A program made the translations under genes and the position numbers. 64,000 nucleotides of DNA. Origin: Tuctoria greenei (Eukaryota; Streptophyta; Magnoliopsida; Poales; Poaceae). How positions within the stretch are numbered: position 1 is the first letter of the stretch; each line of letters begins with the position of its first letter. This document shows, in pieces, positions 22,567-34,935 of the stretch. Location: assembly GCA_036927565.1 (NCBI GenBank), contig JAYESD010000003.1, forward strand, positions 84,055,311-84,119,310, read 5' to 3'. The notes under the pieces were generated by a model, which had not been told where the DNA came from, made no database searches, and saw only the letters and a program-made list of their open reading frames with translations.

Positions 22567-25500
22567 CTAAGTCTTGCAGAAAAACGATGCAACCTTCTGA
22601 GCAGCTTCTTGGACGCTAGCCCTCGCGACATCCTCCTCTTCAGCAATGAGTCCTTCGAACATCGGGTCTAGAGAAAGTTGGGGGTCTCAACTCTTGTTAC
22701 ACGCCAAGACATATTCAGCGAAGTTCTTCGCCAGAGAATTTCCCTCCGTCACCAGCTGGTCGGCGATGCATCACCCATCGTGTCGAGTTTGCTGCCAGCA
22801 GAGCCAAGTGCCAGCAACGTCTGGTCTAGCTCCGGTACTGGGTTCTCCGAATGTACTGGACTGAAGCCAAGCGGCACCAAAGCTCTGTCCGTACATCCCA
22901 GAAAATCCCATACCTGTAGGGACTCAGTTGACCTCGATATACATAGCTCCTCCAGTGACCTTCCCACCGCCTCAAGCTCCAAACCTTCCCGAGCGAGACG
23001 CTCGACCACTTTGGCATGTTGCTGCATACTCTCAGCTACTTGCATTTTGCAGTCGGCTAGCTCCATCTCCCAGAGGTGGATGCGGTTCCGCCGTTCGGCC
23101 AGGTCCTTCTCCCTGCCTCTTACTTTCCCTTCATTGTTGGCAACATCATCTTCTCTTTTCGAGAGCTCCTGCCCCATGTTCCAGTACTTCTCCTCTCTTC
23201 TTTGCTCTGCAGATCAAGCTTCTTACTGTGATCTACCAAATTTTGCTCTGCCATAGTTAGCTTCTGGGCGAGCTCCTCTTCTCTTTTCAAAACATCTTCC
23301 GCCTCTAGTAGTTTCTCTTCCCTTGCATCAAAGTCCGCTCCCGCTTTGGAAGAATCTCATTTAATGCATTAAGGCTGTCATGACGTTCGTCAGTAGCATA
23401 ATTCCTTTCCTTGGCTTGCTCGAGAATTTCCCGAGAATTAGCGTCAAGGGCCCTGATGGCGGCCTCCTTCTCCTCCAGTAGCTTGACCCAATATTCCAAA
23501 CGGGCCTTTTCCTCCTCGACCCACTCCTTTTGGTCTGCAAGCCTTGTCTGCGCCAGCTTGGTCTCGAAGTGATGTCTGGTGCGCCAACGCCTCAAGGTGT
23601 GGAACTCTTCTTTGAGGACCTTACTATCGTGGTCGAAGGTGAGCTGGACCTGTGGGAGGCTCGAACAGGCATTGTCAATAGACAACGTCAAAGGAATAGG
23701 TTCCAGACCTGCCAGGGTCATTTCTGCCGACTCTAGAGGGTCTTCAAGAACAAAAATGGGGTCCCACGCCACAAGCGTGGTTCCCTGAGCTTCTACAGCA
23801 CTAGGGCCTCCCTTCGGGAGCTCCTCGGCCGCTGCTATGGAAGATCCCACTGGGGAACTTCTACCACAAGGGCTGACGCCGAAGGTCCTGCCGCAGGGTC
23901 TTCAACTACTGGCTCCATGGGTGGAGAGCCTGCCACTGCTTCTTCAGAATGTTCCGGCTTGGGTATGGACACCTCTGGAGCAATTACTTCCAGAGCGGTC
24001 ATTGGAGTTTCGTTCGAAGCCACTTTCTAACATCGGCTCAGCCACCGGTACATCAACCACCTCTGGCTCAGCTGCCGAAGCTTCAGGCACTTCCCGCTCA
24101 GTAGCCAGAGCTTCAACTATCTCCGGCACAGAGGGCGGAGCTTCAGGCACCTCCGGCTCAAACGCTGGATCTTCAACCACTTCTGGCAAAGGCGTCGGAG
24201 CCTCGGGTACTTCCATCTCAAGTGTCGGAGCATCCGACTCCTGCACCGGAGCCTCAGTCTCTGGCGCTGTTGTTGGTGGTGCATCTTCAACAACTTCTCC
24301 CCCATGGTCCGGTGCTACCATAGGAGCTTCTGGCATCTCTTCTGGATCCAAGTCCACGACAGCTGGCACCGGAGCTACCATGTCTTCTTCCACCACATGG
24401 GGAGGCTCAATGGTTGAGGTCGGACCTCATCATGCACAGCTCTAGTCATTGTAGGAGATGCCGAAGCCTCAGACTTTTTTCTCGACACCCTAGAACACAA
24501 AAGGTCAAGAAGATTAAAAACATAATAAAAACAAGATTAGCATTTCAAGGTAAGTTGATGATGCTTACCTAGGGATGCTACCACCCCTGTCACCACAGAT
24601 TCTCTTATTCTGAGGCCCTGAGTTAGAGCCCACCAAATCTGGTGAGACGGTAACTTTGGACCTTGGTCGGGGGCTGTCCGCAGCAGCTGGAGTCTTCTCA
24701 GCTGAAACCTCCCTCAGCTGGGAAGGACCTCCGGGCCCGGAGCTCACAGCTAGGATAGAGCAGGAGTTGATCCGCCGGAGCCTGAGTCCCTCGAGGGCTC
24801 TGGCACCAAAGAAGGTGTGGTCACCGAAGGTCTCCTTCACCGGGAGAAGGGGCTATTGGAGTTGGAGTAGACCCGATGGGGCTCCCGTCAACATGCCTCA
24901 ACTTCCTCTTGCTGCTGGAAGATTCAGTCGTTTCCTTGACTTTACCCTTGCCCTTGCCAATGTCATCGACTTTTTGGCTCGCGACAGGGACAGTCATCCT
25001 CTTGGAAGCTCTAGAGATTGTAACCCTAGAGAGAGGGAGCTTCTCCACTTCTCCAAGGTCATGTAGCGCCGACATCTTCCTCTGGAGCTCCCTGCTAAAC
25101 TCTGGAATCATGTTCAGGGGCAGGAAAGCAATCAGCGGAGTCAAGGCATCATCGGATATGGACCCGTGCAGAAGTTTCATGAGATGGAGCCTCAAAACTT
25201 CATCATCCAAGTTGGATTTAAAACCGGTTTGAATCCTATTGTCGTCCATCACACTATTGAAGGCCCCAGCGAGCTTCTCCCTTCTCTTCAGCGGATCCCA
25301 CATGTCCACCAAGAAATTTCCAAAGACCATCTGGGGGGTCACTCCACCCTCCACACATTCTTGGATTCTAGCCAGGACAGGCTTGAACGCATCTGAATGC
25401 TTCGAAACTACGTTCTAGGCATCGGTGTCGATGTTGGGGAGTCCCTAGGGCAGCTCCAGCCTATCGTGCTCCTCCACTGCAATGATGACCCAATCCTTCT

Positions 25501-25974
25501 TGCAGTCATCCCATTTGTCGGAGGGGAACGACTTCAAGTACTTGAAGGGCAGTTCTTGTGCTTCATGATGTAGTAGAAGCTAAGTAGCTCAGTTCCATTG
25601 TCAGTGGTGTGGACTGTGAAGAAGGTCCATAACAGCTCGATGCAGGGAGGCACGCCAACCCACATCTCGCAAAAGTGGACAAAAGTCGCCCCAAGCAAGA
25701 GGAAGTGGGGGTCGTGGTGATACAGCTGAAGGCCGTAGAAGTCCAACGGCATCAAGATGAAACTTTAAAAAGGTGGGATTAGTCCCACCATGGCGTATGC
25801 TGAGAAGTACACCATCTCGCCACGACACTCCTTGAAGGCGAGCTTGCTGACCCGAATCATGTGGTTGAAGGAGTCGCTGGACCACCCCATGAAGGACCGG
25901 ACCTTCATTACATCATCCTTTCTCTTGATGCTGCTTTTGGGACGACCCAACTCCATAGCGGCAAAGTGGAGCAA
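22567..25974 (-). pseudogene. X antisense gene: Transposase_28-like head, Pro/Glu repeats, coiled coil
   Basis: This gene is read opposite to gag-pol. From the start (MELGRPKS, near 25960) it has a conserved N-terminal region, listed in plant proteins as 'putative gypsy type transposon' (Transposase_28): FMGWSSDSFNHMI, MVYFSAYAMVGLIPPF, FVHFCEMWVGVPPCIELLW. A basic linker follows (KGKGKVKETTESSSSKRKL), then an intron of about 75 bp with its donor near 24567. Repeats of the type PEVPEAP/EPEV come next (about 24400-23950), and a long Glu/Lys-rich coiled coil (about 23700-22760). It ends KVASFFCKT with TAG at complement 22567-22569. Frameshifts and stops break it. Function is unknown. Similar antisense genes occur in Tat elements such as maize Grande. 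Confidence 0.75.
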
Positions 25975-26016
25975 AAGAAGAGAAAGCTAGGCAAAGATTG
26001 GGAGGCTCTGAGCATG

Positions 26017-26876
26017 TCGAAGGCTAATTCCGGCAATTCTCCAAGTACTACCATTGGTAGCCCGTGGAGTTTGTAGTTCGGTATTGGGCGCGCAGAGATT
26101 TAGAACACGATGGTAAGTTAACACGGGGATTTACGTGGTTCGGGCCGCCTAAGCATAATACCCTACTCCACGGGGTGTGTGGTTGTTGTATTGAGCATCT
26201 AAGCACTTGTGAGCATGTGTTAGAGCCGAGTCTGAGAGTGTGGAAGAGTCTCCCTGTGTATCGCTCGACCAGTCCTTTTATAGTACAAGGATTGGTCGTT
26301 ACATCGTTAGTCTGGCCCGACATGTGTCCCTGGCGGTTACTCATGCTTAATACACAATTAATGAGCTTAATTACCCTTAATAGTGTAGTAACGCGCCTTG
26401 ACATTGCCTTTACTAGTATTAAAGGCCCTCCGATCGTGTGTCATTAAGATGGTATTAATGACACTTAATTGGGTCTTGAAGTCTTTGATTGTCTCTTGAA
26501 GGTCCGAGCCGTTGGGGGTCCACCAGTCTAATTGTTGAAGTTGAAGGTCCGGCGGCTGGACACATGGCAGCTCTGGAGCTTATTGTCTGGGACGGGTAGG
26601 TCCGTTGCTGTGATACACGTGCCGGAACTGGAGTTTCCCTCTGTCGGGGGTTAGGACCGGGGGTGCCGCACAGGTATTTATCCTGGAGCTATCCCATGTG
26701 TGGGATGTAGCTTCGGTTGCAGGATACACGTGGCAGTACCGGGACTAACCATAGAAGGTAGGTAGGTTCGGTCCCATATGACACATGGGGCCTTCGGAGG
26801 TCTTCAACTCAGACAGTTGAAGTTCCTTTGGTCTTTTTGCAGTCCCAAGGGGTATACGGTATGTAGGGTACCGACA
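26017..26876 (-). repeat. Y 3' LTR
   Basis: The reverse complement begins TGTCGGTACCCTAC and aligns over its full length with 36509-37371 and with both X LTRs. The G-box unit series is present but more decayed (CACGTG at about 26615 and 26725). Confidence 0.9.
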
Positions 26877-27412
26877 GTGGCCGCCTGGGCCCACCTCTGG
26901 GAGAGACCTTTTGGACGAAGTCGTTCTACTGGAGGTGGGTCCATTCTTTGGTTTTTGAGTCATGTCTTCAAGGGTCTTTGGATGTGCCATTGGTGGTAGT
27001 TCATAGTTAAACCATCGCCGCGTGGCATATCCAGGATGCGGCAGGTGAGATCTGAGCATGCGGATCTCACGCAATTGAAGGCCGCCGGTTCTCGATATGA
27101 AAACCGTATCGGTTCCGCGCGCTCTGTTAGGCCACCGCTCTCGGTCTTCCCGCCTCTCATGATGACAACTGTTCGCCTGGGTTATGGTCCTCGACTTGAT
27201 TGTTGGGGTGGCCCTGGGCCCCCTTGTCACTGGCAGGGTGAAGTTTTTGAACTGTATCTCGGCTCCTCTGCGATTTCCATCAAAGCGTTGTGGGGGCTTA
27301 CTTAAGAAGGAAAGTGCACATTGTTTGGGGATTTTTTACACCTTCATTCGAACTTGCGCTCAAACCCTCCAAACTTTTGCTCGCTTTTCCTCTCTCACCA
27401 CGCTATGCTTTG
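26877..27412. other. Y region between the antisense gene start and the 3' LTR, with polypurine tract
   Basis: Homologous in inverted orientation to X at 37377-37843. The polypurine tract lies just inside the LTR (minus strand, about 26880-26900). It is the untranslated leader of the antisense gene. No ORF resembles a known protein. Confidence 0.6.
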
Positions 27413-30400
27413 ATGAAGTTGGGACTTCCCAAAAGCCGCACCGGGAGCAAGAAGGAGTTGTCTAGGGTCCCGACCTACATGGGATGGTCCAGTGACTCCT
27501 TCGACAACGACATTCACTGCGGCAAGCTTCTCTTCGAGAAGGAGCATGCGGGAGATATGGTGTACTTCCTTGGGTACGCCATGGCGGGTTTGATCCCCGC
27601 CTTTCTCCACTTTCTTTCTGATGCTACTTGATTTCTATGGTCTGCACCTCCACCATCTTGGCCCCCACCCAATCTTGCTGGTGGCGACTTTCGTCCACTT
27701 TTACGAGATGTGGGTGGGTGTGCCCCCTTGCGTGGAGTTGTTCTGGACTTTCTTCACTGTCCAACCAACCGGGAAGAGCGATGACTTCATCGGCTTCTAC
27801 TACTTCGTGAAGTGGAAAAACTCCCCCCTCAAGTACATGAGGTCCTTCCCTTCCGGCAAGTGGGATGAATGGAAGAAAGACTGGGTGGTCACCACCGTCG
27901 AGGGACACGAGAGGCTGGAGCTGCCTGAAGGCCTTACTCGCGTCAACACCGACACTTGGAGTGACGTGCCGGATCTGTCGAGGGAGTACAGGCCCATCCT
28001 GGACAGAATCCAGGAATGTGTCGAAGGTGGGGTGACCCCGCATATGGTCTTCAGCAACTTCTTAACGAACGGGTCGGCCTCGTTGAGGGCTAGGAGCTGA
28101 CCTGCCTGGTGCTTCAACAGTGAGATGGACACCTACTGCATTGAGGTCGACTTGGACACCAACCTGACCAGTGAAGCCTTGGAGACCCATCTCAAGAAGT
28201 TCCAGCTTGGGAACATCAGCCTTGGCAACGTGTCTCCACCGGCAGCCTTCCTTCCTCTGAATATAATACAAGAGGAGTGTAGAGAGCTCTGGAGGGAGAA
28301 GCCGTTGTTGGACGACTTGGGCCTGGTGGAGAGGCGATCCCCGGAGCTTCAGAGGATGGCTCCGTTCCCGCTCCGAAGCGAAGAACTAAAGTCGTAGGCA
28401 AGGGCAAGGAGTTGGTCAAGCCCTCGAGCCGCAAGAGGAAGTTGAAGCATGCGGACGGGAGGTCCGTCAGACCTGCTCCTTCCACAATAACTCCTTCTCT
28501 TCGGATGGGGAAGTCTTCAATGGCGGTAACCACTCCAGCATCAGCATCTCTCCGGGACGCTAGCTCAGGCCATGTGGCTCCGGTACCAGGGCGAGCTGAG
28601 GGCTCTAGGTCCGTGGGTCCTTCTCAGTCGAGGGGGGCCTCAACCAAGACAACGCTGATGGCGGCATCAAGCTCCGGGGAGCCTTCTAGAGCTACTACAC
28701 CAATGGCGTCATGGTCCGACCCCGAGCGTCCAGTGAAGAGGTTCCGCGCTAGCTGGAGCGGAAGCCTTCCGAGGTAAATTCAATTTTTTACCTCAGTTGA
28801 TTGTTTTTTGTTGTAACTATGTTTTGAGTTTATTCGTCCTTCATCCACAGAGTGCCCAACAAAGGGGCTGAAGCTCCGGTTCCTGCAGCAGCAACTGATG
28901 CTGCACAGATGGAAGCTCCGGCTCTAGTTCCAGCGCTGCCCCAAGAGGTGGCTGAGGCCGTGGCAGCTCTGGCGCCAGCTGTCGTGGTCCTTGACCTCAA
29001 GTCATCCCCTAAAGCCCCCGTGGTAGCGCCGGACCATGGGAATGAAGCTGCACCAGCTTCGGAGGTTGAAGCTCCGGGTTTGGATGCTGAGATGATGGAC
29101 GCTCCGGCCTCAGAGCCGGAGGTAGTTGCGGTTCCAGCCCTAGAGCCAGTTCTTGTTGAAGCCCCGACAGTAGAGCTGGTGGTTGATGAATTTTCGGTGG
29201 TGGAGCCCGATCTCGATGAAGTTCCGACGCCTGAGCCGGTAGTCGCAGAAGTGACGGCGCCCGGTCCAATGGCGGTCGAAGCGCCAGCGCTTGAACCGGC
29301 GATGGAGGAGGCGCCAGCGTCAGAGCCAGAAGTGTCTTAAGCTCCGGCTGAACCTTCAACGCCTGCCCCAGAGGTAGTGGTTCTGGAGGTACCCACGCCT
29401 GAGCCAGTGTGCCAAGATGAAGCTACCGGTCCCCCACCTGAGGGACCAGTTGCTGATGACCAGGCGACAGGACCTTCGGAACCGACTCCGGAGGTAGGAA
29501 CTTCTGCTGCAGGATCTTCCTCGGCGGCGGCCGAGGCTATCCCGAAGGGTGGCCCTAGTGCCATGTAAGCTCAGGGGACCGCTCTTGTAGAGTGGGACCC
29601 AATTTTTGTCACGGAGAACCATCTGGAGCCAGCGGAGAAGACCCCGACAGGCCCGGAGCCAATCCCTTTGTCGCTATCAATCGACAAAGCCTGGTCCAGT
29701 CTTCGTCAGGTCCAGCTTGCCTTTTATCACAACAGCAAGTCCCTCGAGGAGGAGTTCCAAACCCTTAGGAGGTGGCGCAACCGACTCTAATTCGAGACCA
29801 AGCTGGCGCAGTCGAGGCTGGCCGACGACAAGGAGTGGGTGAAAAGGGAGAAAGTGCGGTTGGAGTACTAGGGTCAGCTGCTGGACGAGAGGTAAAGCAT
29901 AGTGCAATCCCTCGACAACCAGTCCCGGGCCATCCACGAACAGCCATAGCTGCTAATAATGCAACGAGTGATCGCCAAGAGAAGCTCAGCGCCATCCATG
30001 ACAGCCTCGTCAAGCGTCGGGAGGCATTTGAGGAACGGGAGAAAAAGCTCGAAGATGGAGATCAAAAACTCCTGGAGCTGCAGGATGACCTCGTGAAGAG
30101 GGAGGAGGAGCTTACTCAGAGGCTGACTCTGGGTGACAAGAGTCTCGCGGAGCGCACCAAGAAGCTGGAGGAGCGCTGCGAGAAGGAGGAGAAGAAGGCC
30201 TGGCAGCGAGGATATGACCTACACAAGAGGGAGAATGAAATTGCTGCCAGGCAGAAGAAAGTGTGGGGCCGAGAGAAGGACCTGGTCAACTGCCAGAACA
30301 AGATCCATCTCCGGGAGGAGGAGCTCAGTAAACTCGAAAGGCAGGTTGCTGAAAAGATTCAGCGGAACGCCAAGGAGGTTGAGCGCCTTGCCCGGGAGAA

Positions 30401-30833
30401 TTCGGAGCTTGCGGTGACCAGAATATACTTGAAAGAGATGCAAGGTTCAAGGGCTGTGGAGTCCCAACAAGTTTGGGACTTCTTGGTCAAAGCCAACGAC
30501 GCGCTGACACCGATGGGTTTTAGTCCTGCGCGTCTGGATGATTCGGAGCCGGAGCTAGACTAGGCGTTGCAGGCGTTGAGCTCGATGGGCAACAAGCTCA
30601 CCAAGATGGGTGATGTCATCGCGAACCAGCTGGAAACGGAGGGACAATCCCTGGCGAAGAACATCGCAGAGTTCATGCTGACGTGCTACACAAGCCGGGA
30701 CCCTCAATTCCCAGTGGACCCAGTGCTTGAAGCCCCCATCAACGGAGAGGAGAAGCCTCCAAAGCCAGTGTGTCTGAGGTTGCCCAGAAGGTCGCCTCGT
30801 TCTTCCGCAGGGTCTAGGACTCTCTCTTTGTAG
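27413..30833 (+). pseudogene. Y antisense gene: Transposase_28-like head, Pro/Glu repeats, coiled coil
   Basis: The start MKLGLPKSRTGSKK is at 27413, and the stop TAG follows TLSL at 30831-30833. Order: conserved head (YMGWSSDSF, MVYFLGYAMAGLIPAF, then DFYGLHLHHLGPH, EMWVGVPPCVELFWTFF and WDEWKKDWVVT) at 27413-28080, a basic Ser-rich segment (28412-28773), an intron 28774-28850, Pro/Glu/Ala repeats of the EAPALEP, DEVPTPEP type (28852-29550), and a coiled coil of about 260 residues (29772-30563, FEEREKKLEDGD, KREEELTQR). A frameshift near 27625 and stops at 28098-28100, 28395-28397, 29338-29340 and 30561-30563 break it. The plan is the same as X's antisense gene, so the intron and domains are conserved in the family. 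Function is unknown. Confidence 0.78.
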
Positions 30834-30979
30834 CTCCCGCTTGTATCTTCTCTTCTTTTTTCCCCAATTTTGTAATCTCTTGTCTCCAGATTAATGAAAT
30901 CCAAGAATTTTATGACTTTCATTTTTTGTCTTCAACACCTTTGTCCCACTTGGCCCAATGGTAGATGTACACAATTTAA

Positions 30980-31760
30980 TTATGAACATCTTGAGTCCTT
31001 TTAGGATTTCTGCATTTGCTCTCTTAGCTTGGCCATTGTTTGTCGGTTGAGCTAAAGAAGTGTAGTTGACCTGAATGTCGAGGACTTCGCAATATCTTTG
31101 GAATGCAGAGGTTGTGAATCGGGTCTTGTTATTAGTTATGTTCTTGTTTGGTACTCCAAATCTGCATACGATGGAATGCAAGAAGTTGATAGCTGATTGC
31201 TTGTTTATTGTAACAACTGGAGTTGCTTCCGGCCACTTGGTGAACTTGTCGACGGCGACATACAGGAACTTGTAACCTCCGACAGCTCTTGGGAAAGGTC
31301 CCAAGATATCCATCCCCCACACAGCGAATGGCCATGTAGGAGGTATCATTTGTAGAGGTTGAGCTGGTGTGTGAATTTGCTTTGCATGGAACTGGAATGC
31401 TTCGCATTTCTTCACTAGCTCAGTTGCATCCTGGAGTGCTGTAGGCCAGTAAAAACCATGCCGGAAGGCTTTACCGACCAACGTGCGGGAAGACGCGTGG
31501 ATTCCACACTTGCCTCCATGGATTTCTGCGAGGAGCTCGCAGCCGTCTTCCCTTGTAATGCACCGCATTAGGATGCCGTTGGCACCACACCGGTAGAGAT
31601 CTCCTTCTACAAGTGTGTATCTTTTAGCCAATCTGACTATCCGGTCAGCGGATACATTATCTTCAGGAAGGAAATTGTCTTTCAAGTAGCTCCGGATCTC
31701 CGAGATCCATGCATCGGAGCTAACTTGAGGATTTTAGTCTTGCTTGCTGGGTTGCTCGAA
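30980..31760 (-). pseudogene. Y integrase, C-terminally truncated
   Basis: Reading from 31685 down: LAEIHGGKCGIHASSRTL and KKCEAFQFHAKQIH form the HHCC region, with the second Cys replaced by Phe. The core has MDILGPFP and the Glu block NNGQAKRANAE. The middle Asp block reads ITNNKTR (Asp to Asn), so one catalytic acid is lost. Similarity to X ends after EILKGLK near 30985. Sequence matching X at about 22398 follows directly (GTGTACATCTACCAT), showing a deletion that fused the integrase to the tail of the antisense gene. Confidence 0.85.
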
Positions 31761-32049
31761 GCTTTCTGCAGCACCTAAGACCCTTGATAGACGCCATGGT
31801 AACAGGGCCATCGGGACCGCCAGCTTCGAGGTGCTAGTCTCACCCCCTTGGCTCAGTTTGGCAGGCTGAGTTGTTGGTCTTGACAATCTCCGGACGAAGC
31901 TTCCGTCAGGAGTCGGAGCTTCGGTTGAAGCTTTTGTTGAGAGTTCGTCAACTTCAGCATTGTTGAGACGCTGGACATGGCAAAGATCCAGGACGTCGAA
32001 GTCCTTCTGAAGCTTCTAGACTTCAAGTAGGTATGAAGCTAGTTGAGGG

Positions 32050-33180
32050 TTGTTGTAGCAACATTCACCTTTGACTTATTTTATGACGAGCTATGAGTTG
32101 CCCTTTACCAACAGCTGCTTGACACCATATGATTGTGCCACCTTGAGCCCATAGATTAGTGCTTCATACTCTGCCATGTTGTTGGTCGCCTTGAAGTCAA
32201 GGTGAACCATGTATTTGACCTTCTCCCCGGTCGGAGCGAGGAGAAGAACTCCAGCTCCAGGTCCCTGCTTTTGCACGGAGCCACTGAAGTAGAGAGTCCA
32301 GTGAGGCTCGATGAAAGCCAGAACCTTGGGTTCTAACTTCTGCTCACTGGGCCCCCAAGATTTGATGGAGAGGGGGTCCATTCCGCCATGAAGTCCGCCA
32401 ATGCTTGACTCTTAATTGCTTGTCTTCGGACGAATTCAAGGTCGAACTCGGCCAATTCCGCTGCCCACTTTGCAATGTTCCCAGTAGAGTTGGGGTTATG
32501 CAAGATTGCATGCAGTGGATGAGAAGTTACAACTGAATTCTTGTGAGCTTGGAAGTAGTGTTGGAGGTTCCTAGAAGCAATAAGAACTGCGTAGAGCAGC
32601 TTATGCACCTCCAGGTACCGAGTCTTGGCGTCATGGAGTACTTCGTTGATGAAGTACACTGGGCATTGGACTGTCCGGACCCTCCCGAAGGGGCCCGAAG
32701 CTTCCTCCTCATCAACCCGGACCCTCCCGGAGGGGTTCGGACCTTCGTCAGGGACCTCCACGTTCTTGCTTGAAGAGCCCAGAGCTTCTTTTGAAGTGAC
32801 CCGGACTTCCCCGGAGGGGTCTGGATCTTGTTGCTCAATAACAGCAACTTCTTCATTTGAAGGAGGTGGTTCCTCTAGCATCTCGCCTTGAGGATCTAGG
32901 TCTGGGAGCTAGGACCCAGACTCGTCTTTAGGTAGCTCCGGACTCTCCCGAAGGGGTCTGGATTCTTGAACTGGAGATGGTTCTCGTCTTTTCGCAACCA
33001 GGACCATGCTGACAACTTCGTCAGTTGCCGAAATGTAAAGCAGAAGTGGCTCACCAAGATTCCTAGCTACCAAGGTTGGTAGAGTGGTGAGGAGCTGCTT
33101 CAGCTCCTGAAATGCCTTTTCTGCTTCTTCAGACCATTGGAATGGTCCAGAAATCCTCAACAACTTGAAGAAGGGTAGCG
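32050..33180 (-). pseudogene. Y RNase H and extra RNase H
   Basis: Read downward, the gypsy RNase H connection region is first (FQWSEEAEKAFQELKQLLTT, 33163-33040). A linker of repeated Pro/Ser/Gly words follows (DPSGEVRV, PNPSGRVRVDEEEASGP; 32880-32700). Then come VYFINEVLHDAKTRYLEVHK and HPLHAILHNPNSTGNIAKW. The extra RNase H reads LYFSGSVQKQGPGAGVLLL and ATNNMAEYEALIYGLKVAQ (32300-32100). Frames are mostly open but separated by stops. Confidence 0.8.
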
Positions 33181-33312
33181 CCTGTTCCGCCAGTCTTCAG
33201 ATGAATCGGCTGAGGGAAGCTAGACATCCAGTCAGCTTCTGGACCTGCCTGATGCAAGCTGGTGGTCGCATGTCTTCAATAGCCTTTATCTTCACCGGAT
33301 TTGCTTCTATCC

Positions 33313-33960
33313 CTCAGTGGTTCACCAGGAATCCAATAAGCTTTCCGGAGCTAACCCCAAAGACACACTTGTTCGGGCTCAGCTTCGTGCGTGTGACTCG
33401 CAACTTGTCGAAGACAGCTTGCAAGGTGTCAAAGAATGACTCCTTGTTCTTGATCTTGATGACGATGTCATCGACGTACACTTCCACTACATCTCTAATA
33501 AGCTCTCCAAATGTTTTGTACATAGCTCGTACAAACGTTGAAGTAGTGTTTTGATACCGAATGGCATGGCAGTATAACAATATAATCCATCTTCTGTGAT
33601 GAAGGAAGTATGCTCTTCATCTTCCCTAGACATTCTGATTTGATGATACCCAGAATATGCGTCTAGGAAACACAGTAATTCACACCCGGATGTGGAATCC
33701 ACTATCTGATCTATTCTAGGTAGTGGGAATGGATCTTTTGGACACTCCTTATTCATTGTAGTGTAGTCAATACACATCCGAAGCTTCCCGCCGGCCTTAG
33801 GTACAATGACTGGGTTTGCTAGCCATTTTGGGTGGAAGACTTCTCAAATGAATCCAGCTTCAAGCAACTTCTTCACTTCTTGACGTATGAAGTTTTGTCG
33901 CTCTACTAATTGTTTTTGAGGCTTCTGATGTACAGGCCGAGCGTCGGGATAAATCTTTAG
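33313..33960 (-). pseudogene. Y reverse transcriptase
   Basis: The pieces are MCIDYTTMNKECPKDPFPLPR, CELLCFLDAYSGYHQIRMSR and VEVYVDDIVIKIKNKES, with catalytic Asp residues present. A frameshift near 33560 lies between PFGIKTLLQRLYEL and the frame carrying YVDD. The N-terminal part (33960-33780) is decayed. Confidence 0.88.
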
Positions 33961-34105
33961 ATTGTGCTCGATCACTTCGCTAGGGATCCCAGGCACTTGT
34001 GATGGTTGCCAGGCAAACACGTCGACATTAGCCCGGAGGAAAGTGACGAGTGCGTGTTCCTATTTGTCATTCAGACCTCCTGATATACGGGTGGTCTGAG
34101 CGGCA

Positions 34106-34786
34106 TCAGAACCAATTTGGATGACTTTGACGGGGATGTCGATGTCGCTGCTTGGTTGCACACGAGGTGCGGAGGTTGATCCTCGATGATGAATGCTCGG
34201 GGGGTTTCAGAGCTTGCTCCTTTCCGAATTCTTCCTCCTGCATTGTAGCAAGCGCATGAAGTTCTTCCAGAGCAGTCACTCCGATGGTGCGATCTCCACG
34301 GATCCGGAGAACACCTGCTGGTGTTGGCATCTTCAACACCAAGTAACCATAATGGGCAGTAGCCATGAATTTGTACAAGGATGGCCTGCCCAAGATGGCG
34401 TTGAATGTTAAGTTGGTCTGTGCCACGTCGAAGACCAACTTCTCCGTGCGGTAATTCTCCCTAGTCCCGAAGGTCACCAGGAGAGTAATGGCACCAACTG
34501 GAGTTATGGCCCCTAGACCTACTCTGGAGAAAGGTCGGGAGGGGCGAAGATCTGAAGGTCGGAGCTGAAGCTTGACGAAAGCTTCAAAGCTTATGAGGTT
34601 CAACCCCGAACCTCCGTCCACCATCACATGGTGGAGTTGGATGTTGTTTATGGTAGGAGATACCATCAGTGGAAGTTGGCCAACTCCGATCATATTCCGG
34701 GGGCAGTCAGAAGCATCTAAGGTGATGGCAGTGTCCATCCACTTCTGGTGCGGCACCACCCTGGCGGTGGGAGCTACAGAGGCCAT
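34106..34786 (-). pseudogene. Y aspartic protease region
   Basis: An open 226-codon stretch carries VMVDGGSGLNLISFEAFVKL and NAILGRPSLYKFMATAHYG. It is the direct counterpart of X 16849-17409 and shares the DGG active-site variant. Spacing to reverse transcriptase is as in X. Confidence 0.85.
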
Positions 34787-34935
34787 GTCCTATCGCATTG
34801 TATTGAGGACACGACGGGAGGTGATGTCCCACGAACCACCAAAGATGGTGTTCATGGTCTTCCGATGCTCGTTGTCGGAGACGTCGAAATCGTCATCAAC
34901 GGAGGTTTAAAAGCCTTCGAGACCTTTTTAGGGTC

